The notes: generated by a model not told the origin, from the sequence alone. Positions 17,678-26,428 are shown, counted from the first letter of the stretch. The stretch: DNA of 64,000 nucleotides from JACXVD01 sp020446665 (GCA_041396905.1 JAWKXQ010000002.1:62001-126000), one strand, 5' to 3'. Numbers and translations are program-made.

Positions 17678-18824
17678 ACTCCAGCAATTGCGCGGCCTTT
17701 ACCCGTGCTTCACTATCCACCGCAAGCACCTCTTCCAAGGTCGCTGGCGCTGGTGGCAGAGAACGGGACAGGCTTTCTTCCACCGTTAGGGCAATGCGGG
17801 TGAACCCAATCTTACCGGCGAGGAAGGCCGCCACCGCCACTTCATTGGCAGCATTGAGCACCGCCGGGGCTGCCCCGCCGGCATGCGCCGCCTCGCGCGC
17901 CAGGCGCGTGGCGGGGAAGCGCGCCTCATCCGGTTCGAAAAAGGTCAGCTGGCCGAGTTTCGGCAAGTCGAGCCGTTCGCAGGGGGTTTCCATCCGCTCC
18001 GGCCAGGCAAGGCAACTGGCAATCGGCACGCGCATATCGCTCGGCCCCAATTGCGCCAGCGTGGAGCCGTCGCGATATTCGACCATGGAATGGATCACCG
18101 ATTGCGGGTGGACCACGATCCCCAGCCGATCCAGCCCCACGGGGAAGAGATGCCAGGCCTCGATGAATTCCAGCCCCTTGTTCATCATCGTCGCGCTATC
18201 AACACTGATCTTCGCGCCCATCGACCAGTTGGGGTGCTTCACCGCCTGCGCGGGCGTAGCCTGTGCCAATTGCTCCGCGCTCCATTCGCGGAACGGGCCG
18301 CCGCTCGCCGTCAGCGTGATTTTCTCCACCTGATCGAGCTTGCCGCCCTGCAGGCACTGGAAGATCGCATTGTGTTCGCTGTCCGTGGGCAACAGCGTCG
18401 CGCCGTGGCGCTCAACTGCCGCCATCAGCACATCGCCCGCCGCGACCAGCGCTTCCTTGTTGGCGAGCGCAATCGTCCCGCCCTGCTCCACCGCTGCCAT
18501 GGTCGGGGCGAGGCCCGCGCAGCCGACAATCGCCGCAACCGTCAGATCCGCCCCGCGCGCCGCCGCCTCGCACAATGCCTGCGCGCCGCCTGCAGCCTCG
18601 ATCCCGCTGCTGGACAAGGCCTCACGCAATTCGGGCAGGCAAGCCTCATCGCCCACCACCGCAATCTCTGCGGCAAATTCCTTCGCCAGCGCGGCCAAAT
18701 CTGCGACATTACAATTGGCGGTGAGCGCAACAACCCGCCACTCCCCACGATTGCGCCGCACCAGATCGAGCGTCGAAGCGCCGATAGAGCCGGTTGCGCC
18801 GAGGAGAGAGAGGGTGCGGGTCAT
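17670..18824 (-). CDS. dxr: 1-deoxy-D-xylulose 5-phosphate reductoisomerase
   Basis: A 384-residue enzyme for the second step of the MEP isoprenoid pathway. The NADPH motif GATGSIG is at residues 9-15; metal/substrate region LLPTDSEHNAIFQCL near 145-160; HPNWSMGAKISVDSATMMNKGLE near 200. Its ATG overlaps the stop of the upstream cdsA copy (ATGA). Its first 15 codons recur, nearly identical, as the 5' end of that same cdsA copy (see 18821-19540). Confidence 0.96.
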   Translation of the reverse strand: MTRTLSLLGATGSIGASTLDLVRRNRGEWRVVALTANCNVADLAALAKEFAAEIAVVGDEACLPELREALSSSGIEAAGGAQALCEAAARGADLTVAAIVGCAGLAPTMAAVEQGGTIALANKEALVAAGDVLMAAVERHGATLLPTDSEHNAIFQCLQGGKLDQVEKITLTASGGPFREWSAEQLAQATPAQAVKHPNWSMGAKISVDSATMMNKGLEFIEAWHLFPVGLDRLGIVVHPQSVIHSMVEYRDGSTLAQLGPSDMRVPIASCLAWPERMETPCERLDLPKLGQLTFFEPDEARFPATRLAREAAHAGGAAPAVLNAANEVAVAAFLAGKIGFTRIALTVEESLSRSLPPAPATLEEVLAVDSEARVKAAQLLEFA

Positions 18825-19540
18825 AGATTCCCTAAATATGCCATCATACCTGCCGTAAACGGGTAGAAGACGAAAGCCACTGCCAGCAAGCCGTCCACGC
18901 GATCAAAGAACCCGCCATGCCCGGGAATCAAATTGCTCGAATCCTTTACTCCTGCCCGCCGCTTCATCCAGCTTTCAAGGAAATCACCAGCCTGCGCAAC
19001 AATGGCGAGTATTGCGCCAGGGATGAAAACAATTGAACTGCCCTCAAATCCGTTGAAATGGAAAAGAGCAACCAACGCCCCGCCTCCACAAACCATACCG
19101 CCCAGCAAGCCTGACCATGTCTTGGAAGGGCTGATCGAAGGCGCAATCTTCGGGCCGCCAATGGTCCGTCCTGTGAAATAGGCACCGACATCCGTGGCGA
19201 TCACAGTACAAAGCAGTGCCAACAGGAACCAGGGAACATTGCCCTCAAAAAAGCCGTAAAGGGATCTATCGCCAAGGGTGGAGATCATCCACGCAGCCAG
19301 GCCAATATAGATCACACCAGCCACGACGCCGAGCGTTTGCAGCAGTATCGAGGAGGTCATCTTCATGACCAGCCGCACCCATTCGCCGAACACAACTATG
19401 CCGACAACGGCCACAAATACCCACCAGAACCAGCCGCCTGCCCACAGCGCCCCGCCCGCCACCGCCACAATGGCAATGGCCGATACGGTGCGAACGCCGA
19501 TGGAGCCGGTTGCGCCGAGGAGAGGGAGGGTGCGGGTCAA
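18821..19540 (-). CDS. Second CdsA-like phosphatidate cytidylyltransferase with Dxr-derived N terminus
   Basis: A 239-residue CDP-diglyceride synthetase. It has membrane helices throughout and the CdsA signature SPSKTWSGLLGG followed by KRRAGVKDSSNLIPGHGGFFDRVDG. Family homology starts at residue 16 (VRTVSAIAIVAV). Residues 1-15 (MTRTLPLLGATGSIG) match the Dxr N terminus, and the DNA matches dxr at about 41 of 45 bases. The start codon is TTG where dxr has ATG. It is about 50 percent identical by eye to the adjacent cdsA (19546-20262), and its third positions look less GC-rich. The cytidylyltransferase fold looks complete, so it may be active. Confidence 0.82.
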   Translation of the reverse strand: MTRTLPLLGATGSIGVRTVSAIAIVAVAGGALWAGGWFWWVFVAVVGIVVFGEWVRLVMKMTSSILLQTLGVVAGVIYIGLAAWMISTLGDRSLYGFFEGNVPWFLLALLCTVIATDVGAYFTGRTIGGPKIAPSISPSKTWSGLLGGMVCGGGALVALFHFNGFEGSSIVFIPGAILAIVAQAGDFLESWMKRRAGVKDSSNLIPGHGGFFDRVDGLLAVAFVFYPFTAGMMAYLGNL

Positions 19541-19545
19541 GCGCC

Positions 19546-20262
19546 CTACCCTGCCAGCGCGTAGCGGGTAATGGCGAGGACGAAGAAAACCGCAATGAAA
19601 CCGTCAAGCCGGTCAAACAGCCCGCCATGGCCGGGGATCAATTTGCCCGAATCCTTCACGCCCGCGCGCCGTTTCATCCAGCTTTGGAAGAAATCGCCCG
19701 CCTGCGCGATCACTGCGATGAAGCTACCCGCCATCACCGCGCCCACCACATCGCGCCAGTCAAATTCCGGCGTATAGCCAAAGCTGAAATGGCCTGCTTC
19801 GGGATAGAAAAACTGCACCCCCAGCGCGACCAGACTGGCAGCGACAATGCCGCCACCCAGCCCGGCCCAGGTCTTGGACGGGCTCAGCTTCGGGGCAATC
19901 TTTGGCCCGCCAATGGCGCGTCCGGCAAAATAGGCCCCGATATCGACCGCCGCGATGGGCAGAACGAAACCGATCAGGAAAAACAGCGGAACATAGGCTT
20001 CGCGGATCGCCACAAAGGCCAAAGCTGCCGCGCCGACATAGAGCACGCCAAAGAACAGCCACACAATCTCGCCCAGCGCAGAGTGGGAGAATTTGTGCGC
20101 CAGCGCATTCCATTCCCACAACACCCCGCCTGCCAGCAGCGCGACAAAGCCGATCCAGAACCAGCCGCCCAGCCATACCGCAGCCACGGCCAGCGCCACG
20201 ATGACAATGGCAGACAGCGTGCGCACGCCGAGGTCGGAATTCTTCTTTGCGGTTTCAGACAT
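19546..20262 (-). CDS. cdsA: Phosphatidate cytidylyltransferase CdsA
   Basis: A 238-residue integral membrane enzyme making CDP-diacylglycerol from phosphatidate and CTP, the precursor for PssA (28810-29631). It has about six membrane segments, SPSKTWAGLGGG at about 135-146 and the CDP-alcohol signature KRRAGVKDSGKLIPGHGGLFDRLDG near the C terminus. Start ATG at 20262 (MSETAKKNSDLG) is preferred to the TTG/GTG codons just upstream; a GGGGG run precedes it. The gene order uppS-cdsA-dxr-rseP-bamA is conventional, so this is the ancestral copy. Confidence 0.92.
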   Translation of the reverse strand: MSETAKKNSDLGVRTLSAIVIVALAVAAVWLGGWFWIGFVALLAGGVLWEWNALAHKFSHSALGEIVWLFFGVLYVGAAALAFVAIREAYVPLFFLIGFVLPIAAVDIGAYFAGRAIGGPKIAPKLSPSKTWAGLGGGIVAASLVALGVQFFYPEAGHFSFGYTPEFDWRDVVGAVMAGSFIAVIAQAGDFFQSWMKRRAGVKDSGKLIPGHGGLFDRLDGFIAVFFVLAITRYALAG

Positions 20263-20281
20263 GAACACCAAACCCCCAAAT

Positions 20282-20380
20282 CCGTTCGTGCTGAGCTTGT
20301 CGAAGCACTGCTTTTGTCTCCGAAGGGCAATGCAAACCGCCAGGTAAAGCGCCGCCCTTCGACAGGCTCAGGGCGAACGG
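20282..20380. repeat. Palindromic repeat, first copy of the CGTTCGTGCTGAGC family
   Basis: Arms CCGTTCGTGCTGAGCTTGTC... (20282-20308) and GCCCTTCGACAGGCTCAGGG... (20354-20380) are imperfect reverse complements. A second copy with the same arms lies at 57679-57769. It fills the uppS-cdsA gap. Confidence 0.85.
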
Positions 20381-20399
20381 GCTGGTTTTGCCAATCTGC

Positions 20400-21082
20400 T
20401 CAGCGCCCGCCAAAGCGCCTCTCCCGATCCGCGAAATTGGCCAGCGCTTCCTGCAGCATTTCCGGCGTGAAATCCGGCCACAAGGTCTCGACAAACAGCA
20501 TTTCGGCATAGGCCGCCTGCCACAGCAGGAAATTGGACAAGCGCACTTCGCCGCTGGTGCGGATCAGCAGGTCGAGCGGCGGCAGGTCCGCGCTGAACAG
20601 ATGGCGCTCCATGCTTTCCAGCGTAATCTCGCCCTCTGCCGCAGCCAGATTGGCCGCGCGCACCAGTTCCTGTTGCGAGCCGTAATTGAGCGCGACGGCC
20701 AGCGTTTTTGATCCGCCCGCCGTCTGCGCCAGCGCATCTTCGAGCATGGCGACAATGTCGGGCGCGAGCCCCTGCCAGTCCCCCAGAATCTTGAGGCGGA
20801 CATCATTGGCAATGAATTCGGGCAGGTCCGATTTGATGAATTTGCGCATCAGATTCATCAGATCGTCCACTTCCTCATCCGGCCGTTTCCAGTTTTCGGA
20901 GGAGAAAGCGTAGAGCGTCAGGCAATCAATGCCCGTATCCTTCAGGCTGCGCACCAGCTTGCGCACGGCTTCCACCCCTTGCCGGTGGCCCATGGTGCGC
21001 GGCAAGTGCCGGGCCTTGGCCCAGCGGCCATGCCATCCATGATGATGGCCACATGGCGGGCGGTTTTCTGGGAGGAAGTCAA
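20400..21082 (-). CDS. uppS: Isoprenyl transferase UppS, apparent one-base frameshift
   Basis: Undecaprenyl diphosphate synthase, which builds the C55 carrier for peptidoglycan. The open part (20400-21005) carries TLYAFSSENWKRP, LNYGSQQE and DLLIRTSGEVRLSNFLLWQ, all family motifs. The essential N-terminal motif MDGNGRWAKARHLPRTMG is present but split between frames: MDG is in one frame and GRWAKAR in the next, with one T missing near 21030 on the plus strand (the Asn codon AAT reads AT). Upstream, RHVAIIMDG continues to a likely TTG start at 21082. As uppS is normally essential, an assembly error is as likely as a true mutation. Confidence 0.85.
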
Positions 21083-21090
21083 AGCAAAAG

Positions 21091-21206
21091 CCCCCTCTTC
21101 TTCAGAGGAGGGGGTTGGGGGTGGTGGCGGCAGAACGCAATGTCGCTGCGCGAGCGATGCTGCGCATCGCCACCACCCCTACGCCCCTCCTCTGAAGAGG
21201 AGGGGG
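21091..21206. repeat. Nested palindromic repeat between frr and uppS
   Basis: Outer units CCCCCTCTTCTTCAGAGGAG (from 21091) and CCCCTCCTCTGAAGAGGAGG (from 21185) are each palindromic and pair with each other; inside, GGGGTGGTGGCG and CGCCACCACCCCT also pair. The left end lies just before the inferred uppS start, so it may supply that gene's ribosome-binding purines (GAGGGGG). Confidence 0.75.
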
Positions 21207-21224
21207 ACGAAAGCCGCCCCCCCA

Positions 21225-21782
21225 TCACTGGCTGAGGATTTCCTTTTCCTTCGCCGCCGCCGCATCGTCTGTTTCGGCAACATATTTGTCCGTCAGCTTC
21301 TGGACTTCATCTTCCAGCCGCTTGCGGTCGTCTTCCGAGATTTCCTTCTTCTTCTCGTCGTCCTTCAGCATTTCCATGCCGTCGCGGCGGACATTGCGGA
21401 TCGCGATCTTGGCTTTTTCCGCATATTGCCCGGCCAGCTTGGCCAGTTCCTTGCGGCGTTCTTCGGTCAGATCGGGGATCGGCAGGCGGATATTCTGCCC
21501 GTCGATCATCGGGTTCAGACCCAGGCCAGCCTTGGCAATCCCCTTCTCCACCGCAGTCATGTTGGACTTGTCCCACACCTGCACGCTCAGCATGCGCGGT
21601 TCGGGCGCAGAGACGGTTGCCACCTGGTTGAGCGGCATCATCGCGCCATAGACTTCGCAGACCACCGGATCGAGCAAAGTCACATTGGCGCGGCCCGTGC
21701 GCAAGCCGCCCAGATCACTCTTGAGCGATTCCACCGCGCCCGCCATCCGGCGTTCGATATCGGCCTTGTCATATTTTGCCAT
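21225..21782 (-). CDS. frr: Ribosome recycling factor
   Basis: A 185-residue RRF. It has the characteristic three-helix bundle sequence: LKSDLGGLRTGRANVTLLDPV near the N terminus, LGLNPMIDGQNIRLPIPDLTEERRKEL in the centre and IRNVRRDGMEMLK toward the C terminus. It splits post-termination ribosomes together with EF-G. It lies 2 bp after pyrH in the conventional rpsB-tsf-pyrH-frr-uppS set, though rpsB-tsf are here 4 kb away. Confidence 0.96.
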   Translation of the reverse strand: MAKYDKADIERRMAGAVESLKSDLGGLRTGRANVTLLDPVVCEVYGAMMPLNQVATVSAPEPRMLSVQVWDKSNMTAVEKGIAKAGLGLNPMIDGQNIRLPIPDLTEERRKELAKLAGQYAEKAKIAIRNVRRDGMEMLKDDEKKKEISEDDRKRLEDEVQKLTDKYVAETDDAAAAKEKEILSQ

Positions 21783-21784
21783 GA

Positions 21785-22507
21785 TCAGGCATCTCCCTGT
21801 ACGATTGTCTGGACCCCTTCGCCCGAAAGCACCCGCGCCAGATTGCCCTTTTCGCGGATCGAGAAGACCACGATGGGAATATCATTGTCACGGCACAGCG
21901 CCACGGCTGAAGCGTCCATTACCTTGAGATTATCTGCCAGCACCTTGCCGTAAGTCACGGTATCAAAGCGCCTGGCAGCGGCATTCTTCTTGGGGTCGCT
22001 GTCATATACCCCGTCCACGCTCGTCCCCTTGAGCAGTGCGTCGCAGCGCATTTCCGCCGCGCGCAGCGCCGCCCCGCTATCGGTGGTGAAATAGGGCGCG
22101 CCAACACCGGCAGCGAAGATCACGATCCGGCCCTTTTCCAGATGCCGCTCTGCCCGGCGGCGGATCACCGGTTCGCATACCTTGTCCATTTCAATGGCAG
22201 ACTGCACACGGGTGGGCACGCCCAGCTGTTCCAGCGCGCTTTGCATCGCCAGCGCGTTCATCACCGTGGCCAGCATGCCCATATAATCGGCCTGCGCCCG
22301 GTCCATCCCCTGCGCCGCGCCCGCCATGCCGCGAAAGATATTGCCGCCGCCAATGACGAGGCAGATTTCAAGGCCGGTTTCCTTGGCCGCCTTTACCTCT
22401 TTCGCCAGTTCCGCGACAAAGGAAGGATCAATGCCGAAGTGCTGATCCCCCATCAGCACTTCACCCGACAGTTTCAGGAGGACGCGCTTGAGTTTTGGGA
22501 GGGCCAT
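21785..22507 (-). CDS. pyrH: Uridylate kinase
   Basis: A 240-residue UMP kinase of the amino-acid kinase fold. It opens KRVLLKLSGEVLMGDQHFGID and has the glycine loop VIGGGNIFRG at about 51-60, with the TSVDGVYDSDPKKN segment near 160. It phosphorylates UMP to UDP using ATP. It is the first gene of the leftward pyrH-frr-uppS-cdsA-dxr-rseP-bamA-skp-fabZ run and diverges from the phosphoesterase gene, with the promoters presumably in the 114 bp between. Confidence 0.96.
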   Translation of the reverse strand: MALPKLKRVLLKLSGEVLMGDQHFGIDPSFVAELAKEVKAAKETGLEICLVIGGGNIFRGMAGAAQGMDRAQADYMGMLATVMNALAMQSALEQLGVPTRVQSAIEMDKVCEPVIRRRAERHLEKGRIVIFAAGVGAPYFTTDSGAALRAAEMRCDALLKGTSVDGVYDSDPKKNAAARRFDTVTYGKVLADNLKVMDASAVALCRDNDIPIVVFSIREKGNLARVLSGEGVQTIVQGDA

Positions 22508-22621
22508 GGCCGTATGGATTCCGTCTTGTTTTCTTGAATGATGGTTTCCTTAGCGACCAAGCCGGAGACGCGCAAAGGGAAAGGGCCGAAAAGGCTGGGC
22601 AAAGGATCAGGGAGGATGGGG

Positions 22622-23449
22622 ATGCGCAAGAAACTGGGTTGGGGACTGCTAATACTCACCCTGCTCGCCCTGATCTGTGCCGCGATCGCATGGCGCGATA
22701 CGATGCGCGATCCGGCGATCCGCGAGATTGCGCTGGTTCTGCCGGGTGAGCCCGGCGCGGCACCTGTTTCCATCGTCCTGCTGTCCGATATTCACGTCTC
22801 CGGCCCCGACATGCCGCCCGAGCGGCTGGCGCGGATTGTCGCGCAGGTGAATGCGCTGGAGCCGGATGTCATCATGCTGGCAGGCGATGTGGTGAGCGAC
22901 AAGCGCAGCGCCACGCGGCATTATTCCAGCGCCGAAAGCGTCGCCCCGTTGAGGAAACTGCGCGCGCGGCTGGGCAAGGTCTATGTTCCCGGCAATCACG
23001 ACCACTGGCGCGGTTTGGCTGAAATCCGCATCGAGCTGGAGCATGCCGGGTTCACTGTGGTGCAAAACAATGCGATTGTGCTGGGGCCGCTGGTGATCGG
23101 CGGGCTGGATGATGATTTTACCGGCCATGCCGATCTGCCCGCCACACTTGCTGCCATGGATGGCCTGCCCGGTGCACCCGTCCTGCTGAGCCATAGCCCC
23201 GATCCCTTTGCCGATCTGCCGCCGGGCCAGCGCCTGATGCTGGCCGGGCACACCCATTGCGGCCAGATCGCCTGGCCGTGGGGCGGAACGCCCGCGACCA
23301 TGTCCCGCTATGGCGACCGCTATGCCTGCGGCGTCGTGCGCGAGAACGGAAACACGCTGGTGGTGACAGCAGGCCTCGGCACCAGCGTGCTGCCGTTCCG
23401 CTTTCTGGTGCCGCCGGATATGTGGCGGGTCGAGCTTCAGGGGGAATAG
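22622..23449 (+). CDS. Membrane-anchored metallophosphoesterase (YaeI-like)
   Basis: A 275-residue calcineurin-type phosphoesterase. An N-terminal anchor (LGWGLLILTLLALICAAIAW) is followed by the two-metal site motifs LLSDIHVSG, LAGDVV, PGNHDHW and LAGHTHCGQI. The layout matches YaeI-like enzymes, which act on phospholipid or lipid-linked phosphates at the membrane; the substrate here is not known. Start ATG 22622 has GGGAGG seven bases upstream; extension to 22538 is possible. Confidence 0.85.
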   Translation: MRKKLGWGLLILTLLALICAAIAWRDTMRDPAIREIALVLPGEPGAAPVSIVLLSDIHVSGPDMPPERLARIVAQVNALEPDVIMLAGDVVSDKRSATRHYSSAESVAPLRKLRARLGKVYVPGNHDHWRGLAEIRIELEHAGFTVVQNNAIVLGPLVIGGLDDDFTGHADLPATLAAMDGLPGAPVLLSHSPDPFADLPPGQRLMLAGHTHCGQIAWPWGGTPATMSRYGDRYACGVVRENGNTLVVTAGLGTSVLPFRFLVPPDMWRVELQGE

Positions 23450-23535
23450 TCTGGAGGCTGGCGGTGGTGCATTCCGGCTTTGCCTCAATGCACCCTAAAT
23501 CGCGTTTTTCACTGCATGTTGGACATGCCCGCAGT

Positions 23536-23578
23536 GTGCATTGAGCAGAGCGAAATGCACGGTTGGCGGATGTGGGTT
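23536..23578. repeat. 43-bp direct repeat, left copy
   Basis: Begins GTGCATTGAGCAGAGCGAAA; matches 24128-24170 at 42 of 43 bases in the same orientation. The two copies bracket an AT-rich islet. The first 25 bases are themselves an imperfect palindrome (GTGCATT...AATGCAC), and a related inverted unit lies at about 23468-23496. Confidence 0.85.
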
Positions 23579-23713
23579 GCTTGTTGATGGGCAGACCATT
23601 CCAGCCGGGTATACTGGCGCTATATCACTTTCTCTTGGTTTTTGGATGCTATGCACCCCGCTCCCGATTTTTGCATTGATCCGGCCGAATAAGAAAGACT
23701 AGGGGGGCCACCC

Positions 23714-23902
23714 CTACCCCCTCTTTTTTTTGAGAAAATCGGCAAGAAAAATGAGAAGCAGGGACGGGAACACGATTACCTCCCATGGCGCACCCTCGAT
23801 ATAACTCTCAATATAACTCCCTCTTACAGCATAAAATAATATTATTCCAAACAGAAATCCTTGAAATACTGAAATTCTATCCCTAAGAGAATTTTTATTC
23901 AT
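23714..23902 (-). CDS. Small hydrophobic protein in an AT-rich islet
   Basis: A 62-residue predicted protein with two hydrophobic stretches (VFQGFLFGIILFYAVRG and EVIVFPSLLLIFLADFL) and a KKKRG end. AGGAA sits eight bases before the ATG, which supports translation. Codon and base use are far more AT-rich than the neighbours. A G-rich hairpin overlaps the stop codon. I do not recognise the family. It lies in the 545-bp segment between two 43-bp direct repeats and is probably acquired DNA. Confidence 0.4.
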   Translation of the reverse strand: MNKNSLRDRISVFQGFLFGIILFYAVRGSYIESYIEGAPWEVIVFPSLLLIFLADFLKKKRG

Positions 23903-24127
23903 ACGATTTATTCCTAAAAAAATAATTTATCTTTATTTTTATTGTTTTTATTATTACCTTCTCTTGAGCCATTAAAAGGGGGCATCAGAAAAAGAGCGCT
24001 GCAGTAATTCCGGGGACAGTATACTGAATTGCCCCCTATCGCCTTTTCAGCCATCCAATCTGATCATGCCCCCGCTTGTCCGCATAGTCATCCCCAATGT
24101 TACGCATCATATCCCGCAGCCCGTAGG

Positions 24128-24170
24128 GTGCATTGAGCAGAGCGAAATGCACCGTTGGCGGATGTGGGTT
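24128..24170. repeat. 43-bp direct repeat, right copy
   Basis: Second copy of the 23536-23578 repeat with one mismatch. Just left of it, on the minus strand, a short open stretch (about 24049-24175) reads NPHPPTVHFALLNAPYGLRD and on to a TAG, which I take as repeat-derived. At 24010-24035 a GGGGACAGTATACTGAATT motif occurs, of a type often seen beside IS200-like transposase genes; no transposase is present. Confidence 0.8.
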
Positions 24171-24220
24171 ACCAGTTCAAAGCGTGTCGGACGGCTGCGG
24201 TCGTAACGCTGACGCACCAA

Positions 24221-26086
24221 TCAGTATTTGTAGCTGTTCTGGTAGCAGGACGTTGGCGAGGAAATGCAGCGCCGCGTCTGGTACTGGCTGTCCCACGGAT
24301 TGAGCCCGCCAAACGGATCCTTATAGCCAGAGCTGGATGACGAGCTGGAGCTGCTGCTCGAATAGCTGGAATAGCTGTTATAGCGCGGTGTGGAATAGAC
24401 CGGCGGGTTGGCTGCGCGCCAGCGCTGCAAGGCTTCGAACCGGGCCCGCGCCGCCTGCCGCTCTTTCTCTGCCGCGTAATAGCGCAGCGCATGCTGCCCC
24501 CACGGATTACCTTGCGCGGCAGATTTGCGATAAAAATCCATCGCCTTGTCCTGATCCTGCGCCACGCCGTAGCCTTCGTCATACATGATGCCGAGTTCGT
24601 ATTGCGCCTGCGCATCGCCTTGCTCAGCGGCCTTGGAGTACCAGTTGAAGGCCTGATCGTAGGATTTCTCCACCCCCTTGCCCCAATAGTAGAGGTATCC
24701 CAACCGCCACTGATCATAAGCGCGGCCCTGCTCTGCAGATTTGCGATACCACTTGGCCGCTTCGGCGAGTGATTGCGGCACACCCCAGCCCTCTTCATAG
24801 AGCGCGGCGAGCGAGCTTTGCGCGAATTTGTGGCCCTGGTCTGCCGCCTGGCGGAACCAGTAAGCCGCCGCACGCATATCCCGCGGGACACCTTCACCCT
24901 TGGCCAGCGCATAGCCCAAGGCACTCTGGGCAGACGCATTGCCGCCAATCGCTGCCTTGCGGAACATGCGCACGGCCTGACGCGGATTGGCCGGTATGCC
25001 CCGCCCTTCCAGGAACATGCCTCCTGCCGCCAACGCAGCTTCCGGATTGCCCGCCTCTACCCCACGCAGATATTGCAGGAGCGCCTGAGGCTCGTCTTTT
25101 GCAGTGCCCAGCCCCTTCTCATACATGGTGCCAAGGTTGAGTTGTGCTACGCCTTCCGTCCCGTTGACGAAAAACGCCGCCTTTTCGAACCAGAGGAAGG
25201 CCTGCGCATAATCCTGCTTCACGCCATTGCCTTCATAATAAAGCGCGCCAAGGGAATTTTGCGAGGAGGGGTCCCCTTGTTCCGCATTGGGCATGAAAAG
25301 GCTGCGGGCGCGAGCATAATCCCCTGCGCCATAGGCCTTGATCGCGTCGGCAACAGGCACAAAGCGCCGCACCGGGGGCTGTTTCAGGACGTTCAGCCCG
25401 CGCTTCGCATCTTCATTGCCCAACATGGCCGCGACCTGCAGGTTCAGCACACCACGCTTGAAATCCTGCGGAATCCCCTCCGCCGCGACATACATGTAAC
25501 CAGCTTTGAAAGCGGCCTTGTCATGGCCCAACTGGCCCGCCTTTTCATACCATTCCGCACCCTTGGCGGCGCTTTTTGGCGTACCGATGCCGTTGATATG
25601 GAACAGGGCAAGCGAGTTACAGGCTGAGCGATGGCCTTGCTTTGCCGCCTTTTCTGTCCAGTAAAACGCCTTGGCCGGATCAAGCGGCACGCCCGCGCCG
25701 ACGCGGTACATGTCACCCAGATTATACTGCGCTTCCGTGATCCCTGCTTCGGCGGCTTTCATGTACCAACGCGCGGCAGTGGCTGTATCGCGCGGCACAC
25801 CCTGCCCATTGTCATACATGATCGCGATATTGACCATCGCATCGCCATCCCCGGCCTCTGCCAGCGGTTGGAAGAAGTGGAGCGCGCGGGCATAATCCTT
25901 CGCCTGGTAGGCGTCATAGCCATCGAGATAGGCAGTGGTCTTCACCCCTTCGATACGGGGCGCATTGTCCATGGGTTCAGCATGGACGGCAGGCGCAAGC
26001 GCGGGGATCGCAAGGCCGGTTACAGCCAGCGCCAGCAGGGGCGCACTGACTATGTTTGCAAGGCGAGCGGCAGCTTTAGCGGGCAT
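24221..26086 (-). CDS. Secreted Sel1-repeat (TPR-like) protein
   Basis: A 621-residue exported protein. A signal peptide (about residues 1-35, ending AVHA) is followed by roughly a dozen Sel1-like repeats of about 36 residues, with the pattern A..lG.mY..G.GV..D...A..W..kAA..G (for example AQYNLGDMYRVGAGVPLDPA). After residue about 560 the repeats stop and a low-complexity tail with an eleven-serine run leads to a short end containing two cysteines. Sel1 repeats mediate protein contacts; the partner is unknown. Start 26086 (MPAKAAARL) gives a sensible signal peptide. Confidence 0.85.
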   Translation of the reverse strand: MPAKAAARLANIVSAPLLALAVTGLAIPALAPAVHAEPMDNAPRIEGVKTTAYLDGYDAYQAKDYARALHFFQPLAEAGDGDAMVNIAIMYDNGQGVPRDTATAARWYMKAAEAGITEAQYNLGDMYRVGAGVPLDPAKAFYWTEKAAKQGHRSACNSLALFHINGIGTPKSAAKGAEWYEKAGQLGHDKAAFKAGYMYVAAEGIPQDFKRGVLNLQVAAMLGNEDAKRGLNVLKQPPVRRFVPVADAIKAYGAGDYARARSLFMPNAEQGDPSSQNSLGALYYEGNGVKQDYAQAFLWFEKAAFFVNGTEGVAQLNLGTMYEKGLGTAKDEPQALLQYLRGVEAGNPEAALAAGGMFLEGRGIPANPRQAVRMFRKAAIGGNASAQSALGYALAKGEGVPRDMRAAAYWFRQAADQGHKFAQSSLAALYEEGWGVPQSLAEAAKWYRKSAEQGRAYDQWRLGYLYYWGKGVEKSYDQAFNWYSKAAEQGDAQAQYELGIMYDEGYGVAQDQDKAMDFYRKSAAQGNPWGQHALRYYAAEKERQAARARFEALQRWRAANPPVYSTPRYNSYSSYSSSSSSSSSSSGYKDPFGGLNPWDSQYQTRRCISSPTSCYQNSYKY

Positions 26087-26394
26087 CGGACAGGCTCCCA
26101 TCAGGCAATTCCTCAGCCAATGGTTGCAAGGCGATGGGGAGATGGCAAGCGGGGGTGCAGTTCATGACGGGAATTGTCATGGGTGTGCGCTGAAGGGAGA
26201 GAGATTGGCCTCACGACGGCGACACACAATAGCATGCCCCCGACGATGATTTTCCTACACGCCCGCAACGCGCTACTCTCGCAGCGGCTCTTTCAAATCG
26301 TGATTCGCGCCCAATGGACGCCGTCCCCACGGGAAAGCCCCTCTCCCGCATGTAACTCATCAACTAGCTGGCCGCGACTCGGGCAGCGCATATG

Positions 26395-26428
26395 AAAACG
26401 GCCGCCGAACTTTCGTCCGGCGGCCGCT
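26395..26428 (-). terminator. Rho-independent terminator after tsf
   Basis: On the minus strand, GCGGCCGCCGGAC, loop GAAA, GTTCGGCGGCCG, then TTTT. A near-perfect stem of about 12 bp directly after the tsf stop. The remaining intergenic stretch 26087-26394 shows no gene that I can support. Confidence 0.85.

Noticed and set aside
24049..24175. C-terminal gene remnant reading HFALLNAPYGLRDMMRNIGD
   Set aside because: It starts inside the 43-bp repeat and has no start codon with a binding site; the same repeat reads differently at the other copy.
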